NCBI RefSeq assembly: GCF_009900765.1
Contig: NZ_JAAABL010000017.1
Span: forward strand, 1-64,000
Length of the DNA stretch: 64,000 nt
From: Rhodovarius lipocyclicus
GTDB lineage: Bacteria; Pseudomonadota; Alphaproteobacteria; Acetobacterales; Acetobacteraceae
Direction of reading: 5' to 3'
This document shows, piece after piece, positions 1 through 7,862 of the stretch (positions are counted from its first letter, which is position 1; every line of letters begins with the position of its first letter). The notes below the pieces were generated by a model. The model was given only the letters and a program-made list of their open reading frames with translations. It did no database searches and was not told where the DNA came from. The translations under genes were made by a program, and so were the position numbers.

Positions 1-611
1 TGCCCCCGCCGCCGCCCCAGGTGGCGGAGAACAAGCCGCCGGCACCCCAGACCCCGCCGCCGCCCACCGCGGCGCCGCAGCGGCCCACCCCGCCGAGCAA
101 CACGCCCCCGCCGCCCGAGCCCTCTCGTGAGGCCGGCACCGGCCGCACGCCCGCGCCCCAGCGCCCGCAGGAGCGCAGCCAGTCCGTGCTGAACACGCTG
201 GAACGCCTGCGCGGCGCCCAGCAGCAGGAACCCCCGCGCGCCCGCGCCAACCCCGGCGGCGCCCCCACGCGCGGCGGCGGCGTGCCCCAGGGCACCGACC
301 AGCTGACCGGCGCCGAGCGCACCGGCCTGGCCGACCGTATCGGCGAATGCTGGGCCGTGGACGCGGGTGCGCCCAACCTCAGCAGCGTGATCGTGGAACT
401 GCGCGTGGAGGTGGACGCCGGCGGCACCGTGCGCGTCGTGCGCCCCAACGGCGCCATCCCCGCCGACCCGCGCGCCCGCATGGTGTACGAGGCCGCCCGC
501 CGCGCCCTGCTGGACCCGCGCTGCAACCCGCTGCCCCTGCCGCCCGCCCGCCTCTCGGCCCTGCGCGACGCGGTGTTCCGCTTCAACCCGCGCGATCTGG
601 GGCTGCGGTGA
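1..611 (+). CDS. tolA: TolA-like envelope protein, C-terminal part (5' end outside window)
   Basis: The reading frame (codons in phase with base 3) is open at the left edge, so the start lies upstream of the window. What is visible is a Pro-rich linker of about 100 residues followed by a globular C-terminal domain of about 90 residues with the TolA/TonB C-terminal pattern: a conserved Cys pair (C in GECW and in DPRCNP), an alpha helix rich in Ala/Arg and a final FNPRDLG segment. In the Tol-Pal system TolA spans the periplasm and links the inner-membrane TolQR motor to TolB and Pal. tolB follows 119 bp downstream on the same strand, which supports the assignment. The N-terminal membrane anchor cannot be checked here. 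A generic energy transducer is the alternative, less likely given tolB. Confidence 0.85.
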   Translation, partial: PPPPPQVAENKPPAPQTPPPPTAAPQRPTPPSNTPPPPEPSREAGTGRTPAPQRPQERSQSVLNTLERLRGAQQQEPPRARANPGGAPTRGGGVPQGTDQLTGAERTGLADRIGECWAVDAGAPNLSSVIVELRVEVDAGGTVRVVRPNGAIPADPRARMVYEAARRALLDPRCNPLPLPPARLSALRDAVFRFNPRDLGLR

Positions 612-729
612 TGATGGGCAGCCCGCACCACTCCATCATCAACCATTCCCCGGTCGCTGCGTTGATGCAGGTGCCGGGTTGGTCGCATAAGGCTCTGGCT
701 CGCGCCAAGACATCCGGAGAGTGCCTGTC

Positions 730-2070
730 ATGCTGATGCTGAACCGTCGATCCGCCCTGGCGGCCACCATGGTGGCGCCGGGCATCTGGGCCACGCGCCA
801 TGCCATGGCGCAGAGCAACGTCATCGACATCACCCGCGCGCGGACGGACCCTATTCCGATCGCGATCCCCGACATGGCGGGCACGGGCGGCGAGGGCGCG
901 CGGCTGGGCCGCGACATCGCGCGCGTGATCATGAACAACCTGCGCAGTTCCGGCCTGTTCCGTCCGGTGGACCGCGCCGCCTATATCCAGACCGCCGAGG
1001 CCGCCGCCGCGACCCCGCGTTTCCAGGATTGGCGGGTGATCGGCGCCACCTTCCTGACGACGGGGCGGGTGGATGCCTCGGGCGACCGGCTGCGGGTGGA
1101 ATTCCGCCTGTGGGACGTGCTGCCGGAGCAGCAGTCGATCGGCACGGCCTACAACGCCACCGTCAGCAACTGGCGGCAGATCGCCCATATCATCAGCGAC
1201 GACATCTATAAGCGCGCGCTGGGCGAGGAAGGCTATTTCAACACCCGCGTCGCCTATATCGCCGAGAGCGGGCCGCGCGACCGCCGCAGCCGGCGCTTGG
1301 CGATCATGGACCAGGATGGCGAGAACAACCGCTTCCTGACCGATGGCTCGGCCCAGGCGCTGACGCCGCGCTTCCATCCGAATGCGCAGCAGATCGCGTT
1401 CATGAGCTACGCCAACAACCAGCCGCGGGTGTTCCTGTTCAACATCCAGTCCGGCCGGCAGGAGGTGCTGGGCAATTTCAATGGCATGACGCTGTCGCCG
1501 CGCTTCAGCCCGGATGGGCGGTCGGTGGTGCTGTCGGCCGTGCGCGGGGGCGATGCCAACATCTTCGTGGTGGATGTGGGCAGCCGGCGCGAGCGGCAGC
1601 TGACCTCCGGCGGGGGGCTGGACGTGTCGCCCTGCTTCAGCCCGGACGGCACGCAGATCGTGTTCAACTCCGACCGTGGCGGCGACCAGCAGCTGTATGT
1701 CATGAGCGCGGATGGCGGCGGGGCGCGGCGGATTTCCTTCGGCCAGGGGCGGTACGCGACGCCGGTGTGGTCGCCGCGCGGCGATTTGATCGCCTTCACC
1801 CGCATCGGGCGCGGTGGCTTCGGCATCGGCGTGATGCGGCCGGATGGTTCGGGTGAGCGAATCCTGTCCGAGGGCTGGGGCATGGAGGGGCCTACCTTCG
1901 CGCCCAATGGCCGTGTGCTGATGTTCTACCGCGAGAGCCCGGCGCGGGACGCGCGCGGCAATGGCTACTCGGCGCGGCTGTCGAGCATCGACATCGCCGG
2001 CTTCAATGAGCGCCAGATCGTGACGCCGACGGATGCGAGCGACCCGAGCTGGTCGGCGCTGCTGTCTTGA
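730..2070 (+). CDS. tolB: Tol-Pal system beta-propeller protein TolB
   Basis: This periplasmic protein couples TolA to the peptidoglycan-associated lipoprotein Pal during outer membrane constriction. The protein has an N-terminal signal (NRRSALAA then hydrophobic residues, Ala-X-Ala type end at HAMAQ), the TolB N-terminal alpha/beta domain (about residues 28-170), and a C-terminal six-bladed propeller made of WD40-like PD40 repeats recognisable by repeated FSPDG and PDGT/SPRGD motifs between about residues 200 and 440. I place the start at the ATG at 730 because GGAGAG at 715-720 is 9 nt upstream; the in-frame GTG at 721 is too close to that site. Length about 446 aa is normal. Unlike most alphaproteobacterial clusters, pal does not follow: the next gene is a convergent ChaC homologue whose stop codon abuts this one. 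Confidence 0.95.
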   Translation: MLMLNRRSALAATMVAPGIWATRHAMAQSNVIDITRARTDPIPIAIPDMAGTGGEGARLGRDIARVIMNNLRSSGLFRPVDRAAYIQTAEAAAATPRFQDWRVIGATFLTTGRVDASGDRLRVEFRLWDVLPEQQSIGTAYNATVSNWRQIAHIISDDIYKRALGEEGYFNTRVAYIAESGPRDRRSRRLAIMDQDGENNRFLTDGSAQALTPRFHPNAQQIAFMSYANNQPRVFLFNIQSGRQEVLGNFNGMTLSPRFSPDGRSVVLSAVRGGDANIFVVDVGSRRERQLTSGGGLDVSPCFSPDGTQIVFNSDRGGDQQLYVMSADGGGARRISFGQGRYATPVWSPRGDLIAFTRIGRGGFGIGVMRPDGSGERILSEGWGMEGPTFAPNGRVLMFYRESPARDARGNGYSARLSSIDIAGFNERQIVTPTDASDPSWSALLS

Positions 2071-2589
2071 TCATGTCGCGGGGCTGATCAGCCCCGCGAT
2101 CCGTTCCAGCCCCAGGTCGCGCAGCCCGAATTCCCGCAACTGCCGCACGGTGTTCAGCAGATAGTCCCGGTTGCTGCCGGCCTTGCCATGGCCGGCCGCG
2201 ATCACCCGCGCCGCCGTTTCGTGGCAGGGGCGGGCATAGGCCGGGTGGCTGCGGTCCGCGACATAGGTGATGCCGCGCACGGCCCGCCCATCCGTCAGGC
2301 GGAGCGCGACTTCGCGGCGGTGGTAGACGTGCTCGCCCTGCGGGTTTTCGCGCGCGTCCAGGTATTCCAGCACCTCCGCGCGCGCCTCCGGTGCCACCTG
2401 GAAAGCGACGCCCTGGCAGCTGCCGCCCCGGTCCAGGCCCAGCACCAGGCCCGGTGCCTCCGGCGTGCCGCGATAATGGCGGGACCACAGGCAGAACCGC
2501 CGATGATAGCCGCGCAGCAGCGCCGGCTGGGCGGCGAGGTAGGGGAAGCCGGGCCGCCAGATCAGGGACCCATAGGCGAAGACGAACAT
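2071..2589 (-). CDS. ChaC-type gamma-glutamylcyclotransferase
   Basis: The 172-aa protein starts with MFVFAYGSLIWRPGF, the cyclotransferase fold nucleotide of the family (YGSL loop that holds the gamma-glutamyl group), followed by GYHRRFCLWS and a mid-protein segment LDARENPQGEHVY carrying acidic residues where the catalytic Glu of ChaC enzymes lies. The C-terminal NRDYLLNTVRQLREFGLRD is typical of ChaC proteins. The family cleaves glutathione in the cytosol to 5-oxoproline and Cys-Gly. The gene is divergent from the DUF2125 gene with a 48-bp gap and convergent with tolB, with adjacent TGA and TCA codons (TGATCA). Length is slightly below that of E. coli ChaC. Substrate specificity cannot be read from the sequence. 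Confidence 0.85.
   Translation of the reverse strand: MFVFAYGSLIWRPGFPYLAAQPALLRGYHRRFCLWSRHYRGTPEAPGLVLGLDRGGSCQGVAFQVAPEARAEVLEYLDARENPQGEHVYHRREVALRLTDGRAVRGITYVADRSHPAYARPCHETAARVIAAGHGKAGSNRDYLLNTVRQLREFGLRDLGLERIAGLISPAT
2077..2098. terminator. Perfect 22-nt palindrome between convergent tolB and chaC-like genes
   Basis: The two 11-nt arms CGCGGGGCTGA and TCAGCCCCGCG are exact reverse complements. The palindrome starts 6 nt after the tolB stop and lies inside the last codons of the convergent cyclotransferase gene. There is no T tract, so it is at best a hairpin that stalls or protects transcripts from either side. Its symmetry fits a bidirectional terminator or 3' end stabiliser; that role is inference. 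Confidence 0.45.
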
Positions 2590-2637
2590 GGTGGTTCAGG
2601 TATATCCCCGGCTCGCCACCCCGCCTATATCCTCGGC

Positions 2638-3765
2638 ATGACCAGGCCTTCCATGCCCCGGCCTCCGGAAACGCGGACCGCGCCGGCCAGGCGCCGTGCC
2701 TCGCGCCTCTGGTGGGCGTTGCCGCTGCTGTGCGCGGCGTTGCTGGCGCTGCACAGCGGGCTGTGGCGCAGCGCCACCAGCACCCTGCAGCAGACCGCGG
2801 AGGATTGGGCCGCCCAGCGCCGCGCCCAGGGCTGGGTCATCACCTATGGCACGCCACGGCGCGGCGGCTGGCCCTTCAGCGCCAGCCTAACCCTGCCGGA
2901 CCTGCAGATCGCCCGCGCCGCGCCGCCCGCCTTCCGCTGGCAGGCGGAGGCGCTGGAACTGCGCCTGACCCCCGCCGAATGGGGCCGGCTGGTGATCGCC
3001 CCGCGCGGGCGGCAGCGGCTGGGCCTGGCGGGGGACGAGATCCCCTTCGCGGCGGACCGGATGGAACTGTCCCTGCCGCTGGAACGCGGCCCGGTGCCGC
3101 GCGATGCCGAGATCGAGGTGGAGCGGCTGCGGCTGAATTCCCCCTTCGGCCCCTTCGAGATGCGGCGCGGCCGGCTGTCCGCCCAGACCCGGCTGACCGC
3201 CACCGAGAGCGAACCGGCCCTGACCCTGGATGGCTCGGCCGAGGACATCACCCTGCCGCGCCCGGGCCCCGGGGCGTTGGGCGGCAGCATCGCCCGGCTG
3301 GCGCTGGAGGGCGGCATCAGCGGCCCGCTGCCCCCGGTGCGCCACATGCGTGAGCGCGCGGAGGCCTGGCGCGACGCCGGCGGCACGCTGGAAATACGCC
3401 ATGCCGAGGCCGAATGGGGGCCGGTGAAGCTGGCCCTGTCCGCCACCGGCACGCTGGACGACAATCTGCAGCCGATGGGTGCCGGGCAATTGCAGGTGAC
3501 CGGCGCCAATGAGGCGCTGGAGGCGCTGGCAGCGCTGGGCTGGATCCAGCGCAATGCCGTGACCGCCGGCCGGGCGCTGGCCATCATGCTGTCGCGCCCC
3601 GGGGCGGATGGCGCGCCGCCGGTGCTGGAACTGCCCTTCACGGTGCAGGACCGGCGGCTGGCGCTGTCGCATATGCGGCTGGGCCGGCTGCCGGAGATCC
3701 GCTGGCCCGCGCCCCCGCCCGAGCCCGACGCCGCGCGCGATCCCTCCTTGCCCTCCCGGGATTGA
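2638..3765 (+). CDS. DUF2125 domain-containing envelope protein
   Basis: The protein of 375 aa has a basic N-terminus followed by one membrane-spanning segment (LWWALPLLCAALLALHSGLW, about residues 23-42). It then runs in the DUF2125 pattern, beginning with an amphipathic helix (TLQQTAEDWAAQRRAQGW) and a GGWPFSASLTLPDL strand region, continuing as amphipathic beta strands to the end. This family is widespread in Alphaproteobacteria and has no established function; the single N-terminal anchor and beta-rich body suggest a periplasmic domain, perhaps lipid-binding in the AsmA/TamB manner, which is speculation. I chose the ATG at 2638; the ATG at 2653 (MPRPPETR) is also possible. The frame is open further upstream but that part overlaps the divergent cyclotransferase gene and is not credible coding sequence. 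Confidence 0.85.
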   Translation: MTRPSMPRPPETRTAPARRRASRLWWALPLLCAALLALHSGLWRSATSTLQQTAEDWAAQRRAQGWVITYGTPRRGGWPFSASLTLPDLQIARAAPPAFRWQAEALELRLTPAEWGRLVIAPRGRQRLGLAGDEIPFAADRMELSLPLERGPVPRDAEIEVERLRLNSPFGPFEMRRGRLSAQTRLTATESEPALTLDGSAEDITLPRPGPGALGGSIARLALEGGISGPLPPVRHMRERAEAWRDAGGTLEIRHAEAEWGPVKLALSATGTLDDNLQPMGAGQLQVTGANEALEALAALGWIQRNAVTAGRALAIMLSRPGADGAPPVLELPFTVQDRRLALSHMRLGRLPEIRWPAPPPEPDAARDPSLPSRD

Positions 3766-3783
3766 GCGGATAGTGTGATCGGC

Positions 3784-3834
3784 ATGGATCGCTTCCACAC
3801 CGTCTCGATGCGAATTACTGGCCCGGCCGCCTGA
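3784..3834 (+). CDS. Possible 16-aa leader peptide upstream of the ACT protein
   Basis: A short frame MDRFHTVSMRITGPAA begins 18 nt after the DUF2125 stop and ends at 3834. Its stop sits in a GC-rich segment with competing stems: AGCCGG (3834-3839) can pair with CCGGCT (3853-3858), while CCCGGCCG (3822-3829) can pair with CGGCCGGG (3864-3871). This is the layout of a translated leader with alternative hairpins. No strong ribosome binding site, no run of regulatory codons and no T tract are visible, so the call is weak. Confidence 0.25.
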   Translation: MDRFHTVSMRITGPAA

Positions 3835-3923
3835 GCCGGTCCGCGCGCGCGGCCGGCTGAGCCCGGCCGGGAAAGCACTCCGAACCCCATCGCGCGCTGC
3901 CCCAGTTTTTCAGCGAGATTTCC

Positions 3924-4190
3924 ATGTCCGAGACCGTTCCCGTCGAATTCCATTGTGTGGCCGAGGCTTGCCCGGGGCTGCTGAGCCGTGTGCTGGAGCC
4001 GCTGGCCAAGCGTGACTTGGTGCCCGACCAGGTGCGTGCGCACCGCGAGGGCCAGAACACCATGCGCGTGGTGATGACCGTGCTGCGCATGCCCGCCGAG
4101 ATGGTGCATCTGGTGGAGGGCAACCTCGGCCAGATCTTCGGCATGCAGCGGCTGGAGACCCTGCTGCTCGCGCAGCGGCGAGCGGCGTAG
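3924..4190 (+). CDS. Small ACT-like domain protein
   Basis: The 88-aa product has the length and alternating pattern of a single ACT domain: a first strand (VPVEFHCVAEAC), a Pro-Gly turn and helix (PGLLSRVLEPLAKRD), central strands around VRAHREGQNTMRVVMTVL and a second helix (MVHLVEGNLGQIFG) with a final strand. It resembles the IlvM/IlvN regulatory subunits of acetohydroxyacid synthase, but no catalytic ilv gene lies nearby, so the partner is unknown. ACT domains usually bind amino acids and control a neighbouring enzyme domain. The ATG at 3924 is the only good start; GAGATT just upstream is a modest ribosome binding site. A structured repeat begins four bases after the stop. Confidence 0.7.
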   Translation: MSETVPVEFHCVAEACPGLLSRVLEPLAKRDLVPDQVRAHREGQNTMRVVMTVLRMPAEMVHLVEGNLGQIFGMQRLETLLLAQRRAA

Positions 4191-4193
4191 TTC

Positions 4194-4307
4194 TGCGCCC
4201 TCAGGCGCCGGGCGCGCGCGTCCGCGCGCTTGGCTTACGGCGCGGCGCTGGATCGCTCTGCCGGAAAGCCTGATGGGCGCCGCGGGCCGCCTTGCGGCCC
4301 GGGGGGG
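4194..4307. repeat. Structured intergenic repeat, copy A (left of mutL)
   Basis: This stretch is homologous to 6099-6208. Conserved blocks are TGCGCCCTCA, GCGCCGGGC, CTTGGCTTACGGCGCG and ATGGGCGCCGC. Between them, two stems differ in sequence from the other copy but keep pairing: here GCGCGCG/GCGCGC and GGGCCGC/GCGGCCC. The element lies between the ACT gene and the end of mutL, followed by a run of ten G. Confidence 0.75.
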
Positions 4308-4310
4308 GGG

Positions 4311-6068
4311 TCAGGCGCGGCCGAACATGCGTTCGAAATCGGCGCGCTGGAAGCGCAGGAAGGTGGGGCGGCCATGGCTGCAGGTGGCGGCGCGGGGCGT
4401 CGCCTCCATCGCGCGCAGCAGCGCGTCCATCTCCGGCAGGGTCAGCCGGCGGCCGGAGCGGATGCTGCCATGGCAGGCCAGCCGCGCCACCGCCGCGTCC
4501 AGCTTGCGGGTCAGCGCCGTGTCCTCCCCCCATTCCGCGATCTCGGCGGCCATGTCGCGCAGCAGGGGGGCGGGGTCGGTCTTGCCCAGCAGGGCGGGCA
4601 GGGCGCGCACCAGCATGGCGCCATTGCCGAAACCCTCGATCTCCAGCCCCAGCTTCATCAGCTCGGGGGCCGCTTCGGCCAGCCGGGCGGCATCGGCCGG
4701 GGGCAAATCCACCACGGCGGGCAGCAGCAGCGGCTGGGCGCGCACGCCGCCCTCCACCAGCTGGGCCGAGAGGCGTTCATGCGTCAGCCGTTCATGCGCC
4801 GCATGCTGGTCCACCAGCACCAGCGCGCCATCGGCGGCCTCGGCCAGGATGTAGCATTCCAGCACCTGTCCGATCGCCCGGCCGAGCGGGCCGGCGGGCG
4901 GGGCCTCGGCCGCGAAGCCCATGGGCAGGGCAGGGGCGGTGGCTGGTGTCGCGGGTGGGGGCAGCAGGTCCAGCCCCGCTTCCTGGAAGCCGCGCGCGGC
5001 CCAGCCGTGGCTGAGCTGGGCGGGGGCGGCGGGGCGCCAGCCCTGCAAGGCCGCGCGCGGTTCGGCGGCGGCCACCACCTCCGTGACACCCACGCCCAGG
5101 GCGCGCCGCAAGGCGGAGATCATGGCCCCCCGCACCGCCCCGGCATCGCGGAAGCGCAGTTCGGTCTTCATCGGGTGCACGTTCACGTCCACCGCATCCG
5201 GCGGCACGTCCAGATACAGCGCGGCCACCGGGTGGCGGCCGGCCTCCATCACGTCCCGATAGGCCACGCGCAGGGCGGCGCGCAGCATCTGGTCGCGCAC
5301 CGGGCGGCGGTTGACCACCAGGTGCTGCTCGGCTGCCGTGGCGCGGGAATGGGCGGGCTGGGCGATCAGCCCGGACAACCGCATGGTCCCGCCCTCCCAC
5401 GCCACCGGCAGGGCGTTGGCGGCGAAATCGGGGCCCAGCACGGCCTTGATGCGGGTGTCGCGGTCGGCGGCGGGCAGGTTCAGCGCCACCCGCCCATCGA
5501 CCGTGGCGTGAAAGGCCACCTGCGGCCAGGCCAGCGCCAGGCGGCGCAGGGCCTCCAGCGCGTGTTCGGCCTCGGTGCGCGGGGCCTTCAGGAATTTGCG
5601 CCGGGCGGGGGTGGCGAAGAACAGGTCCCGCATCTCCACCCGCGTGCCCGGGGCGGCGGCGGCGGGGGTGACGGGCCCGACGCGCCCGCCCTCGACCATG
5701 ATGGCGGCGGCATCCCCGCCGCGCTGGCGCGAGGTCAGGGTCAGCCGCGACACCGCGCCGATGGAGGGCAGCGCCTCTCCCCGGAAGCCGAGGGTGGCGA
5801 TGGCGAAGAGCGTGTCTTCCTCGGGCAGTTTGGAGGTGGCGTGGCGCTGGATGGCGAGCGCCAGCTCCTCGGCCGACATGCCGATGCCGTCATCCTCGAC
5901 CAGGATGCGGCCGGAGCCGCCTTCCTCGATGGTGACGGCGATGCGGGTGGCGCCGGCATCCAGCGCGTTCTCGGCCAGCTCCTTCACCACCGCCGCGGGG
6001 CGCTCCACCACCTCGCCGGCGGCGATGCGGTTGGCGGTGGTTTCGGGGAGGAGTCGCAGGAGTGACAT
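4311..6068 (-). CDS. mutL: DNA mismatch repair protein MutL
   Basis: The 585-aa protein is a GHKL ATPase that links MutS mismatch recognition to strand excision. The ATPase motifs are in place: motif I ENALDAGA near residue 33, motif II DDGIGM near residue 59, motif III GFRGEALPSIGAVS near residues 92-105, and the transducer region with VNRRPV. The C-terminal dimerisation domain contains QVLECYILAEA, LVLVDQHAAHERL and a final segment with CHGSIRSGRRLT and CSHGRPTFLRF. The DQHAAHERL motif is the start of the endonuclease site of MutL proteins; I do not see a clear CPHGRP in its usual spelling but CSHGRP is close, so endonuclease activity is possible. I place the start at the ATG 6068 (MSLLRLLPE); ATG 6080 (MLKAMSLL) is an alternative. 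Both lie in a 14-bp hairpin. Confidence 0.95.
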   Translation of the reverse strand: MSLLRLLPETTANRIAAGEVVERPAAVVKELAENALDAGATRIAVTIEEGGSGRILVEDDGIGMSAEELALAIQRHATSKLPEEDTLFAIATLGFRGEALPSIGAVSRLTLTSRQRGGDAAAIMVEGGRVGPVTPAAAAPGTRVEMRDLFFATPARRKFLKAPRTEAEHALEALRRLALAWPQVAFHATVDGRVALNLPAADRDTRIKAVLGPDFAANALPVAWEGGTMRLSGLIAQPAHSRATAAEQHLVVNRRPVRDQMLRAALRVAYRDVMEAGRHPVAALYLDVPPDAVDVNVHPMKTELRFRDAGAVRGAMISALRRALGVGVTEVVAAAEPRAALQGWRPAAPAQLSHGWAARGFQEAGLDLLPPPATPATAPALPMGFAAEAPPAGPLGRAIGQVLECYILAEAADGALVLVDQHAAHERLTHERLSAQLVEGGVRAQPLLLPAVVDLPPADAARLAEAAPELMKLGLEIEGFGNGAMLVRALPALLGKTDPAPLLRDMAAEIAEWGEDTALTRKLDAAVARLACHGSIRSGRRLTLPEMDALLRAMEATPRAATCSHGRPTFLRFQRADFERMFGRA

Positions 6069-6097
6069 CGCTTTCAGCATAGCATGCTGAAAGCGAT
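6067..6097 (-). promoter_or_regulatory. 14-bp perfect hairpin over the mutL translation start
   Basis: Arms 6067-6080 (ATCGCTTTCAGCAT) and 6084-6097 (ATGCTGAAAGCGAT) are perfect reverse complements with a 3-nt loop. On the mutL mRNA the stem contains both candidate start codons. Such a stem would hide the initiation codon, so mutL translation may be low or conditional. The function is inference; the symmetry is seen directly. Confidence 0.6.
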
Positions 6098-6098
6098 A

Positions 6099-6208
6099 TT
6101 GCGCCCTCAAGCGCCGGGCGGCGGCATCCGCCGCCTTGGCTTACGGCGCGCGCAGGGTGCGCCTGGCCCTAAGGCCTTATGGGCGCCGCCGGCCGCTGTG
6201 CGGCCGGG
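6099..6208. repeat. Structured intergenic repeat, copy B (right of mutL)
   Basis: This is the second copy of the element at 4194-4307, in the same orientation. The first stem reads GGCGGCGG/CCGCCGCC instead of GCGCGCG/GCGCGC, and the last stem CCGGCCGC/GCGGCCGG instead of GGGCCGC/GCGGCCC. Loop and linker blocks such as CTTGGCTTACGGCGCG are unchanged. It fills the gap between the mutL start and the end of hyuB. Confidence 0.75.
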
Positions 6209-6230
6209 AAGCGAGCCCGCAGGGGGCTGT

Positions 6231-7862
6231 TCAGCCCGTCACATACCCCATCGCCTTGTCGCGGGCCTGATCCTCGGCCGGCCGGGCGCTGGGTGGGCCG
6301 AAGCCGCCCCCGCCCGAGGTCACCAGCCGCACGATATCGCCGGCCACCAGCGGCCGGTTGTCCGATTTCGGCGGGATGGGCGTCTCCTTCCCGTCGCGGA
6401 TCAGCGTCAGCGTGCCGGGCGCCGCCGGCTGGCCGCCCGCCAGCCCGTAGGGCGCGCTGAGGAAGCGGTCCATATTCGCCGTGAACAGGCAGCGCGGGCT
6501 GTCCACCCGCCATTCCCGCAGCAGCCCCAAGCCCCCGCGATACCGCCCCGCGCCGCCGCTGTCGGGCTGCAGCTCATAGCGGGTGATGGTCAGCGGCATC
6601 TGGCTCTCGATCATCTCGATCGGGATGTTGCTGTTGTTGTGCATGCCGGACGCATAGGCATTCACGCCATCCTTGTGCGGCGCCGCCCCCGATCCGCCGA
6701 TCTCGATCTCCACCAGCACGTCGCGCTTGGCGTCCGCCTTGATGGTCTGGAAGGTGCAGACATAGGAATTGCCGTAATAAGCGGCCGGAATGCGGTCCGG
6801 GATCGCCTGGTGCAGCGCGCCGAACATGGCGTTGAGCAGGCGGTGGGAGACCGCCACGCGATGCGCCACCGGCGCGGGCGCCTTGGCATTCACCACCAGC
6901 CCCTCGGGCGCGATCACCGTGATGGGCCGGTAGCAGCCGGCATTCATGGCGAAACCGCCGCCCGAGGCGCTCATCAGCGCATACATCACCGCGGCGTTGG
7001 AGGAGGCCAGCGTGGCATTCACCGGCCCCTGGCTCTGCGGCGAGCAGCCCGAAAGGTCCGCCACCGCCTCATCGCCCTTGATGGTCAGCTTCACCTTCAG
7101 CTCGATGATCTTGCCGATGTCCACGCCATCGTCGTCGAGCACGTCGGTGAACTCGTAGGTGCCGTCGGGCATGGCCGCGAGGGCGGCGCGCATCCCGGCC
7201 TCGGACTGGTCCAGGATGCGGGCGCCCGCTTCCAGCATGGCCTCGGCGCCATAGCGGTCGGCCAGGCGGATCAGGGCGGCGCGGCCCACCTCCAGGCTGG
7301 CGATCTGGCTGGTCAGGTCGCCCAGCAGCAGATCGGGCTTGCGGATGTTCTGGCGGATCATCGCCCAGACGCCGTCGTTTCGCTTGCCGTTCTCGATCAG
7401 CTTCACGGGGGGGATGCGCAGCCCCTCCTGGAAGATCTCGGTGGCGGTGGCGGCATAGCTGCCGGCCGCGAGCCCGCCCACATCGATGTGGTGGCACAGC
7501 GCACCGACATAGGCGATGCGCTTGCCCTCATGGAACACCGGCCGATAGGCGATGATGTCCGGCAGGTGCTGGCCGCCGCAATAGGGGTCGTTGGTGATGA
7601 CCACATCATCCGGGCCCCAGGCCTCGGCATCCACGAACTGCGTCAGCAGCGTGCGCAGCGCGGCGGACATGGAGTTCAGATGCCCCGGGATGCGGGCGGA
7701 TTGCGCCAGGTTCCAGCCGTCGGCGTCGAAGACGGCGGTGGAATAGTCCAGCAATTCCCGCACGATGGTGCTGCGGCTGGTGCGCCAGATGGTCACGTCC
7801 ATCTCGGCGGCGGCGGCGGTCAGCGCGTTGCGGATGACCTCGATATCGACAGGGCCAAGCAT
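6231..7862 (-). CDS. hyuB: Hydantoinase B/oxoprolinase family protein
   Basis: The 543-aa protein belongs to the HyuB family, the partner of HyuA in ATP-dependent N-methylhydantoinase, 5-oxoprolinase and acetone/acetophenone carboxylase type enzymes. Family features include an N-terminal DIEVIRNALTAAAAEMD, the metal-site region DPYCGGQHLPDI followed by GALCHHIDVGG, and a Gly-rich C-terminal part with GGAGRYRGGLG. The ATG overlaps the hyuA stop (TAATG), so the two genes are translationally coupled and last in the TRAP-hyu operon. The true substrate is not deducible: acyclic amides, hydantoins and ketones are all known for the family. The frame stays open upstream of the start but there it is a shadow of hyuA. 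Confidence 0.9.
   Translation of the reverse strand: MLGPVDIEVIRNALTAAAAEMDVTIWRTSRSTIVRELLDYSTAVFDADGWNLAQSARIPGHLNSMSAALRTLLTQFVDAEAWGPDDVVITNDPYCGGQHLPDIIAYRPVFHEGKRIAYVGALCHHIDVGGLAAGSYAATATEIFQEGLRIPPVKLIENGKRNDGVWAMIRQNIRKPDLLLGDLTSQIASLEVGRAALIRLADRYGAEAMLEAGARILDQSEAGMRAALAAMPDGTYEFTDVLDDDGVDIGKIIELKVKLTIKGDEAVADLSGCSPQSQGPVNATLASSNAAVMYALMSASGGGFAMNAGCYRPITVIAPEGLVVNAKAPAPVAHRVAVSHRLLNAMFGALHQAIPDRIPAAYYGNSYVCTFQTIKADAKRDVLVEIEIGGSGAAPHKDGVNAYASGMHNNSNIPIEMIESQMPLTITRYELQPDSGGAGRYRGGLGLLREWRVDSPRCLFTANMDRFLSAPYGLAGGQPAAPGTLTLIRDGKETPIPPKSDNRPLVAGDIVRLVTSGGGGFGPPSARPAEDQARDKAMGYVTG

Noticed and set aside
4260-4310. Run of ten G before the end of mutL as a phase-variation tract
   Set aside because: It lies outside mutL, just past its stop codon and in no other coding region, so slippage would not alter a protein.
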